From Pelagomonas calceolata (Eukaryota; Sar; Pelagophyceae; Pelagomonadales; Pelagomonadaceae): 64,000 bases of DNA. Below the pieces are notes generated by a model. The model was given only the letters and a program-made list of their open reading frames with translations. It searched no databases and was not told the DNA's origin. Shown here one piece after another: positions 28,059 to 36,779 of this stretch. Every line of letters begins with the position of its first letter. Position 1 is the stretch's first letter. Where the stretch lies: positions 2,294,001 to 2,358,000 of the forward strand of contig CAKKNE010000004.1 of the NCBI GenBank assembly GCA_918797485.1, read 5' to 3'. The position numbers and the translations under genes were made by a program.

Positions 28059-28802
28059 ATGTCTCAGACGTCGACAATTGTCCATTCTGTCTCTTCGACA
28101 CAAAAGAGCGCCCCGGCGCCCGCCTCGACGGCGAAAAACCTCTCCCTAGCTCTAGCTGTGCTACTCAGCATCGCCGTCATCGGCGCGCCCAAGTCTCCCC
28201 AGGGGTGCCTGGCGCCGACGGCCGCGCCGACGCTGGCTCCGACGATCAGCGGCCTCCGCAAGCCCACCGCGGTGCCTACGAGCGACCGCGCGCCGACGGC
28301 CGTGCCGACTACTCAGGACCTCAAGACGCCCACGGCCGTGCCCACCGCGGAGCTCAAGCCTACGGCCGTGCCCACGACGGATCTCAAGCCCACGGGAGTC
28401 CCGACCTCGGAGCTCGCCCCGACGGCGGTGCCGACTATTGAGGCCAAGCCCACGGCGGTACCCACCGCGGAGTGCAAGCCCACGGCGGTGCCCACTACTA
28501 CGGAGCTCAAGCCCACGGGAGTCCCGACCTCGGGGCGCGCCCCGACGGCGGTGCCGACTATCGAGGCCAAGCCCACGGCGGTGCCCACCACGGAGTGCAA
28601 GCCCACCGGCGTGCCCACTACGGCCGTGCCCACTACTACGGAGCTCAAGCCCACGGGAGTCCCGACCTCGGAGCGCGTCCCGACGGCGGTGCCGACTACT
28701 GAGGCCAAGCCCACGGCGGTGCCCACCACGGAGCTCAAGCCCACGGGAGTCCCGACCTCGGAGCGCAAGCCGACGGCCGCGCCGACGACGCAGGAGCTGT
28801 AA
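28059..28802 (+). CDS. Single-pass protein with long Pro/Thr (PT) repeat ectodomain
   Basis: 247 residues. A Ser/Thr-rich N-terminus is followed by one hydrophobic segment at about 27-43 (LSLALAVLLSIAVIGA). About 190 residues of 9-11-residue repeats follow, of the type KPTAVPTTEL and KPTGVPTSER, ending TAAPTTQEL. Such PT repeats occur in extracellular or wall-associated proteins of algae and oomycetes and are likely O-glycosylated. At DNA level the repeats are imperfect, and the minus strand has a shadow frame made by the same repeats. Start at the ATG at 28059. Confidence 0.65.
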   Translation: MSQTSTIVHSVSSTQKSAPAPASTAKNLSLALAVLLSIAVIGAPKSPQGCLAPTAAPTLAPTISGLRKPTAVPTSDRAPTAVPTTQDLKTPTAVPTAELKPTAVPTTDLKPTGVPTSELAPTAVPTIEAKPTAVPTAECKPTAVPTTTELKPTGVPTSGRAPTAVPTIEAKPTAVPTTECKPTGVPTTAVPTTTELKPTGVPTSERVPTAVPTTEAKPTAVPTTELKPTGVPTSERKPTAAPTTQEL

Positions 28803-28938
28803 TAGGCTCCGCGCGCCGGCGAGTCGCGCGCCTCTCGCGCCTCGCGAAGAACCCCACGCCCTCCGCCTGGACGGAGTTCCCCGCTCATATGATGCTTCCC
28901 GCGTATAATTTCTCATAGATATTTCGGACTGCCTTGCG

Positions 28939-28959
28939 CTAGCGGCCGTAAGACACTAG
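28939..28959 (+). promoter_or_regulatory. CTAG-armed upstream element, copy 9
   Basis: CTAGCGG, CCGTAAGA, CACTAG, followed by CAAGC. It lies 195 bp upstream of the methyltransferase ATG (29155), in a 352-bp gap that holds nothing else recognisable. Confidence 0.8.
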
Positions 28960-29154
28960 CAAGCTGCCAGACTGGTGTGGCTGGCTTGCATCAGTATACA
29001 GTGCAAGGTTGCGGTCGTTTTGGGGTCGCTTCAATCAGCATAGCTCGCTGGGGACGACGCCGGCAAACCACACGAACGCTACGTGCGCATTGCACACCAC
29101 ACACTAAGCGCTGCAAGGCAGTGCTGCAAAAGACAAGAGCAAGCTACGCCATCG

Positions 29155-29940
29155 ATGCGACGCGCGCTCACATTACTCACCAAGCGCGGCATGGCAGCGA
29201 CGAAGACGCACTACGACCGCGTCGCGGCGAGCTACCACGACGCCTACTTCTACAGCGACGCTTATGAAATGTGGCAGCGCGACGAGGTGCTGCAGCGCTT
29301 GGAACTGCGGCCGCACCACCGCGTCGCCGACGTTGGCGGCGGCACGGGTCGCTTCGTCGGCCTCCTCAAGGACGCCGCGGGGCTTTCTACAAAACCGATA
29401 TGTGTGGACCCGAGCGCTGCGATGCTCGAAGCTTGTGAACGCAAAGACGTCGCCTTTGTGCAGAGCGACGCCCGCGCCTACGTCGACGGCCTGCCACCGA
29501 AGGCGCTGGACCGCGTTTTACTGAAGGAGGTCGTCCACCACTTTGGTGATGACGAGCTCGCGTCGATCTGCGCCGGGCTCCACAAAGCCTTGGATGGGAA
29601 CGGCCGCGTGGTCGTCTGCACGCGGCCGCGCGACGACGTCGAGTACCCGTTCTTCGAGGCCGCGCGCGACGTCTGGCGTGCGGCGCAGCCGTCCGCGGAC
29701 CACTTCGTCGACGCCTTCGAGAAGCACGGGTTTTCATGCCGCGTGGACGTCGCGGCTTATCCAGCGGTGATTGACCGGGAGGTCTGGCTCGGGATGATGC
29801 GGAATAGGTTTTGGTCGACCTTCGCCGGCTTCTCCGACGGGGAGCTGGCCGCGGGCGTCGCCGAGGTCGCGGCGGCGCATCCGCCGGGGCCCACCGCCTT
29901 CGAGGAGCGGGTCGTGTTCATCGTGGCGGACGCCGTGTGA
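29155..29940 (+). CDS. Class I SAM-dependent methyltransferase
   Basis: 261 residues. Motif I VADVGGGTGRFVGLL binds SAM. The acidic strand-2 residue is in ICVDPSAAMLEACE, followed by FVQSDARAYVDGLP and the post-motif ALDRVLLKEVVHHFG. The fold matches UbiE/Methyltransf_11-type small-molecule enzymes; the substrate is unknown. The first 12 residues before MAATKTHYDRV are basic and hydrophobic and could be a mitochondrial presequence, or the true start may be at 29191. Single exon. Confidence 0.85.
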   Translation: MRRALTLLTKRGMAATKTHYDRVAASYHDAYFYSDAYEMWQRDEVLQRLELRPHHRVADVGGGTGRFVGLLKDAAGLSTKPICVDPSAAMLEACERKDVAFVQSDARAYVDGLPPKALDRVLLKEVVHHFGDDELASICAGLHKALDGNGRVVVCTRPRDDVEYPFFEAARDVWRAAQPSADHFVDAFEKHGFSCRVDVAAYPAVIDREVWLGMMRNRFWSTFAGFSDGELAAGVAEVAAAHPPGPTAFEERVVFIVADAV

Positions 29941-30028
29941 TCTCTGTTGTGCGTGTAAGAGGGCATGTTACGCTATGGACACAGAGAAGGAGGGGGGTCG
30001 GCCTTCGTGCCGATCTAAGGATGGGAGC

Positions 30029-30975
30029 CTAGCACGCCGGATAGCACTTGCAGCACGTCGTCGTATGAGGCGCGTTGGGGAACTTCTGGCACAGGTCCGT
30101 GCAGTCCGTGAGGCCGTTGATCCCCTTCGCGCAGCGAGCCTTGGGGACCTGCGCGCAAATCAACCCGTGAGTCGGGCCACGTAAAATTTTGATTTCCACA
30201 CACAGTTGGGGACGGGAATCGGAGGCTGGCCCGGCGGGGAGTAAAACGCCCGCGGCCGCCCGGTCATACCCCCTTCGCCACACTTCGCGCACGGGTCGTC
30301 CGGGCACGTGATGCCACCTTTCGCGGTGGACCCGGTCTGGGGGCAGCCGCCGCCGCCGCAGCTGATCGAACCGTCCGCGGTGATGCCCGTCTGAATGCAA
30401 TCCCCTCCCGAGCACGTGACCGATCCCGTCGTGACAGTATTGCTCTGGTCGCCTGTGAACCGACCGGTGAGTTCCGTCTACGTAAAAATAGGACACTGGC
30501 GACGCGCAGCCTCCATTGGGGCACTCGATGTCGTCCGGGTTCTTAAGCCGCAGACCGGGCGGTACTCTCTCGTGCACGGCTTCGTGCACGGTCCTTCCGT
30601 GTACGTCGCCCCCGCCTTGTCCGCGTAGCACTTGTTCACGTATTCGACGCCGTCGGAGCCGCAGACCGGCATGAACTCCCTGGTACACGGCGTGGTCTGA
30701 GCCTGAGCGTCCGGAGAGCATTCGCCATCCGTGAACGGCATTCTCGCGCCCTGCGCCTGGCAAGCGTTCCCGTACGTCTTCCCGTTCTCGCCGCAGACGG
30801 GCGCCCATATCATGGGGCACATGAAAAGGTTCGCGCCCGGGAGCCGGTTGACGCTTACGGCCGCCGACGCGCCGACGACGAGGGCGACCGCGGCGACCGC
30901 GGCGATGATTCTGCGCCCTACTAGCTTCTTCGGCGTCGCGGCGGAGCGTTCGTCGATGGTGCCATAGCTCTCCAT
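30029..30975 (-). CDS. Membrane-anchored Kazal-type protease-inhibitor protein
   Basis: Start at the ATG at 30975; the longer frame begins with TTG. A short cytosolic part is followed by an anchor (RRIIAAVAAVALVVGASAAV). Two complete Kazal domains follow (CPMIWAPVCGENGKTYGNAC and CTREFMPVCGSDGVEYVNKC) and a third that stops after CTREYRPVCG. Then come about 19-residue Cys modules (IECPNGGC, VTCSGGDC, ISCGGGGC, ITCPDDPC) and a Cys-rich end (DLCQKFPNAPHTTTCCKCYP). The frame changes at about 30550 without a splice site I can find, at an introner 30453-30507, and at an introner 30149-30213. Kazal domains inhibit serine proteases outside the cell. The unexplained shift makes a partly decayed gene possible. 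Confidence 0.6.
30149..30213 (-). mobile_element. Introner A, acting as an intron
   Basis: Element 30149-30205 has inverted ends CTGTGTGTGGAAATCAA and TTGATTTGCGCGCAG. It is flanked by the 8-bp duplication GTCCCCAA (30206-30213 and 30141-30148). Taking GT of the upstream duplication as donor and the terminal CAG as acceptor removes 65 bp and restores the frame (PIP-VPKARC). Confidence 0.8.
30453..30507 (-). mobile_element. Introner B (degenerate), acting as an intron
   Basis: A 55-bp segment with inner sequence TTTTTACG, ACTCACCGG and end GGTTCACAG, like introner A. Removal from GC (30507) to AG (30453) joins the Cys modules in frame (NGGC-DQSNTVTTGS). The flanking duplication is poor (5 of 8). 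Confidence 0.55.
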
Positions 30976-31168
30976 TCTACAGCTGCTTGGCCTGAGAGTT
31001 AATTCTACCGGCGGAGTCGGAAGACGGTAAGCTGGTGACGGCTGGAAATGATGAGGCCCAGGACTCGTCGCCAACTATTCTCTTAGCGCCTATGCTCGGC
31101 GTCTGCGCACGGAAAAAGTGTGAAAAAACCCGTCAGTTCCAGTACTCTTAGTACAAATTACACACACA

Positions 31169-33098
31169 CTACGAGGACTCTTCAACCCCCGTCGCCGCCA
31201 CGACCTCCACGAAAAGCTCCCGCAGCAGCGTCGTCGCGTACGCCCCCGACGGCAGCTCGAAGTCCAACGTGAAACCGTCCTCGACGTGTGCGAAGGAAAA
31301 CGCCCCGGCCGTCACAACAGCCTCCCGCGTCGCGCCCTTGACGCCGAGGCGCCGGAAGGACTCGCTGTCGAGGCCGTCCGCGCGGAGCTGGGCCCGCATC
31401 GCGCGGCCCGCCGGCGTGGATTCGTCCGGCGCGTCGACGGCCGAGCCAATCAAAGGCAGCGCGGCCGGCACGTCGCCGGCGCCGCACGCCGCCGCGGCGC
31501 CTTGATTGAACAGGAACGCCTGGTACGCGTGCGCCCACATCGTCCGCGCGGCGTGCGGCGCCGCTTTGATTGCCTTGGCGGCGTCGCCGGTGCGCACGTA
31601 GGCCTGGGCCACGTCCCGCGCCGGGGACGAGCGCGGGAGCGCGTTGGAGAGCTTCTTCGCGGCAGCTCTAGCGAAATTATCAGTTGAGATGCCCTGGACG
31701 ACGTCCCTTAGATTTTCGTTCGTGGCGAAGTCGGACAAAGCCGACGCGCAGACGACGCGGAAGGCCTCCGCCGCGTCGCCCTGTAACAGGGCCCGCCCGA
31801 TCTTCCAGGTCGCCGGCGGCGTTCCTTCCTGAGCGTCGTCGCGGCCGACGCGCTGCGGGCCGAAGACGTTGAGGCACCGCGGGGCCGCGGCGAAGCGTTT
31901 CAGGGACTGATCTCGGGCGTCATCGGAGACAACGCGGAGCCGGAAGGCGTTGCCCCGCAGCCGGCCGGCGTTGAGCGCCCGCTCGGTGACAGATAACGGC
32001 CAGAGCGTCGCGTCGTCCACTCGGAGACCGCCGCCGTCCGCAACGACGCGCGCCAGGACGCGGCACGCCGTCGCGTCGCGCGACTTGCCCAAATCCACGG
32101 TCAGGAACTGGCGCGTCACCGCGCGGCGGTCCTTGACGCCGGCCGTCGCGAGCGCGCCCGCCGGCAGGCCGAGGCGGCGGCCGGCGGCCCGGATGACGGC
32201 AAAGGCCTCGGCGTTGCGCTTTTCCAGGACGCACCGCACGACGAGCGGCCAGCGCGGGCCGTCGCGCCGCCGCTTCCGGCCGCCGCGCCAGCGCGCCGAG
32301 ATCGTGCCCCCGTCGAGCCTGTGTGGATATCAAATTTCGGGCGCCCCACGCCATCGACGCGACGTCGTCCCCGTGACCGCGCCTGCTCGATGGCGTAGAA
32401 CCTAACTCACTGGTTGACTTCCACACAGCGTCGAGCGTCTTCGTCTCGCAGGCGCGGAACGCCGCGGCCAGCGTCGTGTGCACGGCGCGCCGCGCGTCCT
32501 TGTCGGCGGGGGCCTCAATAGTTGCGGTGGCCTTGTTGCCGCGCGTCCGCCCGAAGCGCTGGAGCCGCTCGACGTCTTCTGCGAAGAGGATCGTCGCGAG
32601 GGGCTTCAGGCGCAGATCCGCCTCCACGACACCGCTCTCGAGCCGGACCCGCGTCCAGGGGAACCCCGTTTCCAGCGCGAGGCGGAGGTTCAGGCGGTTG
32701 CCGCCGTCCGGCAGCGCCACGGATATTGGGGAGGCTCCCACGCCGTCGCGCAGGACCTGGTCCTTTGCGGCGGCGTCGAAGGCCCGGAGCGCGTCTAGTG
32801 TCGCCTCGCCTAGCGTCGCGAGCGCGTCCTCACCATCGCTCTCGTTCGCCTCCGCGGCCGGTTGTTGCTGCCGACTGTCGAGCTTTGCGGCGAGGTCTTC
32901 CAGCGCCGGCTTCAGCGTCGCCTCGGGCGCCCGCGTCATGGCCTCGGACGCCCGCTGGCCGTCCTCGTCGACCTCGTCGACGACGAAATCTTCGGCGCGC
33001 CGCTTGATCGTGCAGCGCGGCAAGAGCTCGTCTAGGCTCGCGTCGGCGCGGCCCCGGAAGGCGAGGCGCGCCTGGTCCGGGAGGCCGGCGGCAGCCAT
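31169..33098 (-). CDS. tRNA pseudouridine synthase D / Pus7 family
   Basis: Exons 33098-32437 and 32318-31169 give 603 residues. The N-terminal CTIKRRAEDFVVDEV is the family's first conserved block. The catalytic block TAGVKDRRAVTRQFL (near residue 285) carries the nucleophilic Asp. FGPQRVG and the AFLFNQGAAA region complete the TruD fold. The enzyme converts uridine to pseudouridine in tRNA, and in eukaryotes also in mRNA and snRNA. An acidic insert of about 80 residues lies after the first block. The intron is an introner; without its removal the two halves are in different frames. The start gives MAAAGLPDQARLAFRG; upstream codons begin with GTG or lie beyond the leader. Confidence 0.9.
32319..32436 (+). 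mobile_element. Introner C, acting as an intron (gene on minus strand)
   Basis: Element 32319-32428 has inverted ends CTGTGTGGATATCAAAT and GTTGACTTCCACACAG and the 8-bp duplication CGTCGAGC (32311-32318, 32429-32436). On the gene strand the intron begins with GC of GCTCGACG and ends with CAG. Removal (118 bp) joins KT-LDGGTISARW in frame, so this is a GC-AG intron. Inside is a second inverted repeat (CGCCATCGA and TCGATGGCG). Confidence 0.85.
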
Positions 33099-33313
33099 TT
33101 TATGCTTGTTTGTTGTCGACCGCTGCGTTGCACGGCGTGCAGCGTGCGTGCAGCCCCTGCAGCCTGCAGTGCTCTCTGGGTGACTGGCAATAATTGCCGT
33201 TTGCTCTGCCAGTGCCAGCAGCGGCTTTGCTACTATCAATGCGTATTTCTACGGTACGAGCGGTGCAAATAGTGCGAGTTATCAGAGCCTCGTCGCCTGC
33301 TAGCTCAGGATGC

Positions 33314-33334
33314 CTAGTGTCTTACAGCCGCTAG
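33314..33334 (-). promoter_or_regulatory. CTAG-armed upstream element, copy 10 (with extra CTAG)
   Basis: CTAGTGTCTTACAGCCGCTAG, preceded by a further CTAG at 33300-33303 and the linker CTCAGGATGC. It is shared by TruD (215 bp to 33098) and the P2 gene (459 bp to 33794). Confidence 0.75.
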
Positions 33335-33574
33335 GGTCAGACACAAAAACACACGGAGACGCTCCCATCGCATCGGGAGGCATCGGTTTATGACTCTTAG
33401 CGGGCCAACGGAGCTCGCGCACAACCCCGCACGCTTGACAGCGAGGCTCACCAAAACTTGACTTTTTGTGCGCCCCAGCGTCGTCGCTACATCCTGTGAG
33501 CAGCCGGTGCTCTCAGTATCGTTTCCTTCGAGCCGTGTGCAGCCTTGGTGCGAAGCTCAGCCGCTCGCTCGCCG

Positions 33575-33580
33575 TATAAA
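33575..33580 (+). promoter_or_regulatory. Possible TATA box of the P2 gene
   Basis: TATAAA in CCGTATAAAGCC, 214 bp before the ATG, followed 16 bp later by CGCCATCGAG. The only TATA-like sequence that I find suitably placed in the 695-bp TruD-P2 intergenic region. Confidence 0.35.
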
Positions 33581-33793
33581 GCCCTCTGGACGCCATCGAG
33601 CGGAGAGGGGCTAAAAGCAGCGCGAGCGGCAGACGGCACTCACCGTCGGCCCGCCGAGACGCCTCGCCGAGACGCCATCGCCGCGACCGCACACGCTCAC
33701 CGTCGCTTCGCAACGCAGGTCCGTCACCGGCTTAAACACGTTTGGCTCCGCGCGACGGGACCAGACCGCCACCGACGTAGCTACGCGGAGACG

Positions 33794-33994
33794 ATGAAGT
33801 ACGTGTCGACCTATCTGATGCTCGTCATGGGCGGCAACGACAGCCCGTCGGCCGCCGACGTGACGGCGGCCCTCGAGAAGGTCGGCGTTGATGTGGATGC
33901 GGCGGACCTCAAGAGGTTCCTGGCCGGCGTCGAGGGCAAGGACCTCGCGGAGCTCATGGCCGCGGGCAAGGAGAAGCTCGCGAAGTTCGGCGGC

Positions 33995-34025
<31 letters not shown>

Positions 34026-34144
34026 GCGGCGACGCCGCGGAGGAGAAGGAGGAGGAGAAGAAGGAGGAGGAAGAGGAGGAGGAGATCGACATGGCCGGCG
34101 GCATGGACATGTTCGGCGGCGACGGCGGTGGCGACGACTATTGA
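33794..34144 (+). CDS. RPLP2: 60S acidic ribosomal protein P2
   Basis: 116 residues. MKYVSTYLMLVMGGNDSPSA with the downstream VTAALEKVGVDVDAADLKRF is the dimerisation domain of the stalk protein P2. It is followed by GKDLAELMAAGKEKLAKFGG, a glycine hinge and an acidic stretch. The usual C-terminal peptide (SDDDMGFGLFD type, the elongation-factor contact) is replaced by IDMAGGMDMFGGDGGGDDY. It acts in the ribosomal stalk with P0 and P1. Single exon. The leader is long (over 200 bp if the TATA-like box is used). Confidence 0.9.
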
Positions 34145-34422
34145 GTAAAGAGTGTTCCGTTATGTGCCGCGACGACTGGTTTGTTGTGCCGTCGTGCAGC
34201 CAGGCCTCTTCGGGAGGAGTGCTCGGAAGGTCCGCCGAGCCACGCCGAGCAATGGTCCTGCGGATTTTCATCACAATCTCACAACTTGGGCATCTCGCAC
34301 TGTCCCAGGCACTGACATTAATCAGTTTCCGGCATCGCTGTGCCGTGCAGAGCATCGCAGGCACCACATTAATCGAACCAGCACGCGTTGACGCTGCCTC
34401 GCAACAGCACAACCACCACAAG

Positions 34423-35995
34423 ATGGCCAGCCTAGCCGCATCCGCTGCACGAAAGTCGGCCCATGTTGCTCCCTCTTCCCGGCCGCTACCACCCGCCTCA
34501 AGCACCGACGCTTGCCCACCTGCGGCACCAGACAACGACGAGGGCGAGGAGGAGGAGGAGGAGGAGGAGGAGGAGGAGGAGCTTAGCCTCGAGGACCTGC
34601 GGCGGAAGCTCCAGCGGCGCGAGGTCCTCCTCGACGGAGCGGGAGTGCCTGGCGAAGTGCGTGCTCGGCTGTTCTTCCAACAGGAAGCAAGTGCGAGCTC
34701 TGGCAGGCGTAACAGTCGGTGTGGAAATCAACCAGTGAAACGCACGGGGCGCCTGATTTGATTTCCACACAGGTAAGGGCCGGCTCTAGGATGTACCTGC
34801 TCAACATCCAGAAGCGCGAAGCGCGAGGGCCCCTCATTGCGTTGGGGGCCGCCGGCAAGAACCTAGTCCGCGGCGCCTTCGGCGGCCGCTTCGACTTGCA
34901 CGTGCAGTTCCAGAAAACTGCGAAGCCGCCGGTCGTCTGGGTCTGCGGCGCCGACGACGCGCTGCCGGCGGTCGGGCCGTGGACGCCGCCGCAGCTGCGG
35001 GCGGACGACGCGCGGGCGGCGGCGCGGCGCGCGCGCGAGGACGAGGCGCGGGCGCGGGAGCGCCAGTTGTTGGACGACGCCGCGGCGCAACAGCAAGCGC
35101 GCGCCGCGGCCCGCCAGGCGGCGCGCGCGAAGATCGCGGCCGAGCGCGAGGAGCGCGAGCGCCGCGAGCGCGCGGACGCCGCGGCCAAGGCCGAAGCAAA
35201 GCGGGCGCGCGATGCGAAGCGCGCTGCAACGCGGCGCGATCTTGCTGCGGCGCGGCTAGCGGAGGCGCGGACGGCCCTCGAGCGGCGCAATGAGCCGAGC
35301 CGCATCGTGATCGACGTGGCGAACGTGGGCCACTGGAACGCATCGTCCGACAGTGGGGTCACGTTCAACTGGGACCAGGTCGCGGAGGTTTTTCAGTATT
35401 ATAAAAGAAAGGGCCTCAGACCGAGCGGATTTCTGTCGGTTCATACCAATAACCGCAACCCCATGCCTCGGAACTGGCCGTTCAAGGACTGCGTCGCCGT
35501 CGCGGCCGGCCGCGACGGCGAGCGCGACGTCGACGACCGCTTCCTGCTCCACCAGTCGAAGGAGCACCACTGCTCGATCCAGTGCACAAATCAAATCTCG
35601 CGACGGCGCACCCGACTCACTGATTGATTTGCACACAGGCTCGATCGTGACGAACGACAATTTCAGGGGTTGGGAGGAGCGGCTCCCCGACGAGGACGCC
35701 GCGTTCCTCGAGCGCTTCCGGAACGAGCTGCACGTCAACTACGTCTTCGTCGGCCCACGGAGGGGATCGCGTGAAACCTCGTCCCACGCGCTTTCCGCGA
35801 GTGGACGATGCTTAAGAGAACTTTGCGCTCCAGCGAAAACGAGACCGACGGCGTACTTCAGGTTAAATCTATGCGCCGTAGGAGCCGTGCGACCCGCTCG
35901 ACGAGCTGTGCAAGGCGAACTACGAGAACGAGAGCGACGACGCGTGGCTGGCGCAGATCTCGGGGATCATTGCGGATTCGTCTTCGGAGGAGTAA
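34423..35995 (+). CDS. NYN/PIN ribonuclease, Regnase (ZC3H12A)-like
   Basis: A multi-exon gene. The 3' part is clear: an Ala/Arg/Glu coiled coil (about 35000-35290), then IVIDVANVGHWNASSDSGVT, FNWDQVAEVFQYYKRKG and DVDDRFLLHQSKEHH. After introner E this runs into CSIVTNDNFRGWEERLPDED, and after a second intron (about 35749-35881) into EPCDPLDELCKANYENESDD and the stop at 35995. The order of Asp motifs and the final DPL block match Zc3h12a-type RNases, which cut RNA in the cytosol. Introner D splits the gene at 34709-34772. The first exon (ATG at 34423; acidic EEEE run, LSLEDLRRKLQRREVLLDGA) is tentative, since its frame does not join cleanly. Confidence 0.65.
34709..34772 (-). mobile_element. 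Introner D, acting as an intron (gene on plus strand)
   Basis: Element 34717-34772 has ends CGGTGTGGAAATCAA and TTGATTTCCACACAG. The duplication is decayed (GTAACAGT before, GTAAGGGC after). Compared with A and E the inner sequence is inverted. A GT-AG splice from 34709 to 34772 gives ALAG-VRAGSRMYLLNIQK. Confidence 0.7.
35572..35638 (+). mobile_element. Introner E, acting as an intron
   Basis: Element 35580-35638 has ends CAGTGCACAAATCAA and TTGATTTGCACACAG and an exact 8-bp duplication GCTCGATC (35572-35579, 35639-35646). Removing 67 bp from GC to CAG joins HHC-SIVTNDN in frame: again a GC-AG intron whose donor is in the duplication. Confidence 0.85.
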
Positions 35996-36039
35996 GCTTA
36001 CTTAAACCGTCGCTTTCAGGGCTCGTGGAGAAATGCGGG

Positions 36040-36060
36040 CTAGCGGCTGTAAGACACTAG
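36040..36060 (+). promoter_or_regulatory. CTAG-armed upstream element, copy 11
   Basis: CTAGCGG, CTGTAAGA, CACTAG, followed by CAAG. It lies 187 bp upstream of the ATG at 36248. Confidence 0.75.
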
Positions 36061-36247
36061 CAAGACAAGTGCCCATTTTTTACACCGCGCGCCGGGCGCC
36101 CGAGCGCGCATATCGACTCAGAGCGACCACCGCTACACACGTCTCAAAGCGCGAGTGAACGTCGCATCTCTGGGCGTAAACAAAAAGCCTCTCAGTGGCA
36201 AGTTAAAACAAGGCCATCCGCCCGCGCCAAGCGCCGTCGACGACGAT

Positions 36248-36454
36248 ATGTCCTACGGCGCGCCCGTCGACGGCTGGACTCCCGACAGACGCTCGGCGCT
36301 CGGCCTCGCCGCGGCCGAACACTCGCCCGCCGCGTTCGAGACCGTCGACTTTGCGGAGCAGCTGGACAACTTAGAGAACGACCTGCTCGTCGAGCGGCAG
36401 CAGCAGCGACGCCACGAGGAGCAGGAGGAGAAGGAGGAGATGATTACTAGGTAA
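36248..36454 (+). CDS. Small Gln/Glu-rich protein, probably 5' exon only
   Basis: 68 codons, MSYGAPVDGWTPDRRSALGL to QQQRRHEEQEEKEEMITR. The sequence is soluble, with a short charged helix, and I recognise no family. The stop codon lies inside CTAG|GTAAGAG, a near-perfect 5' splice site, so the gene may continue after an intron; I could not find a convincing second exon before 36780. The frame is open upstream too, but without another ATG. Confidence 0.45.
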   Translation: MSYGAPVDGWTPDRRSALGLAAAEHSPAAFETVDFAEQLDNLENDLLVERQQQRRHEEQEEKEEMITR

Positions 36455-36539
36455 GAGTTGTTCCGTTATTCTGCGTTGCTCGCTGGGTGGGATACTGCTG
36501 TATATCGATAATCGTGAGGCTGAGGCTCGTGAGGCTGAG

Positions 36540-36584
36540 GCTGAGGCTAGTTACGTCGCAGGGTTCCCCGTACCCCTCCCGCTC
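36540..36584. repeat. Dispersed repeat, copy B
   Basis: GGCTAGTTACGTCGCAGGGT and then CGTACCCCTCCCGCTC, nearly identical to 26211-26255. It is preceded by GTGAGGCTGAGGCT triplications. The 325 bp from 36455 to 36779 hold no clear gene. Confidence 0.65.
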
Positions 36585-36779
36585 CCCCCGGGCCCACCCG
36601 TCCGGCTGGACTAGGACGCAAGGGCTGAGTCACAGGGACTCGCACGCCCCCCCTTCTTTTGGGACGACCCCCGTCAGGATGTGGAACTGGCCACTGGCTC
36701 CTCTTTTACGACGAGCCGGAAATCAAGTGGTGAGAGAGATGCCCTCGCACACCAGGCCGAGCAATCCTGAAGCGTGCGG

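Noticed and set aside
28161-28916. Minus-strand frames with RGHRRGLGL-type or VGTAVGL-type repeats opposite the PT-repeat gene
   Set aside because: Both are produced by the same DNA repeats read on the other strand; the plus frame has an ATG, a membrane segment and a sensible repeat.
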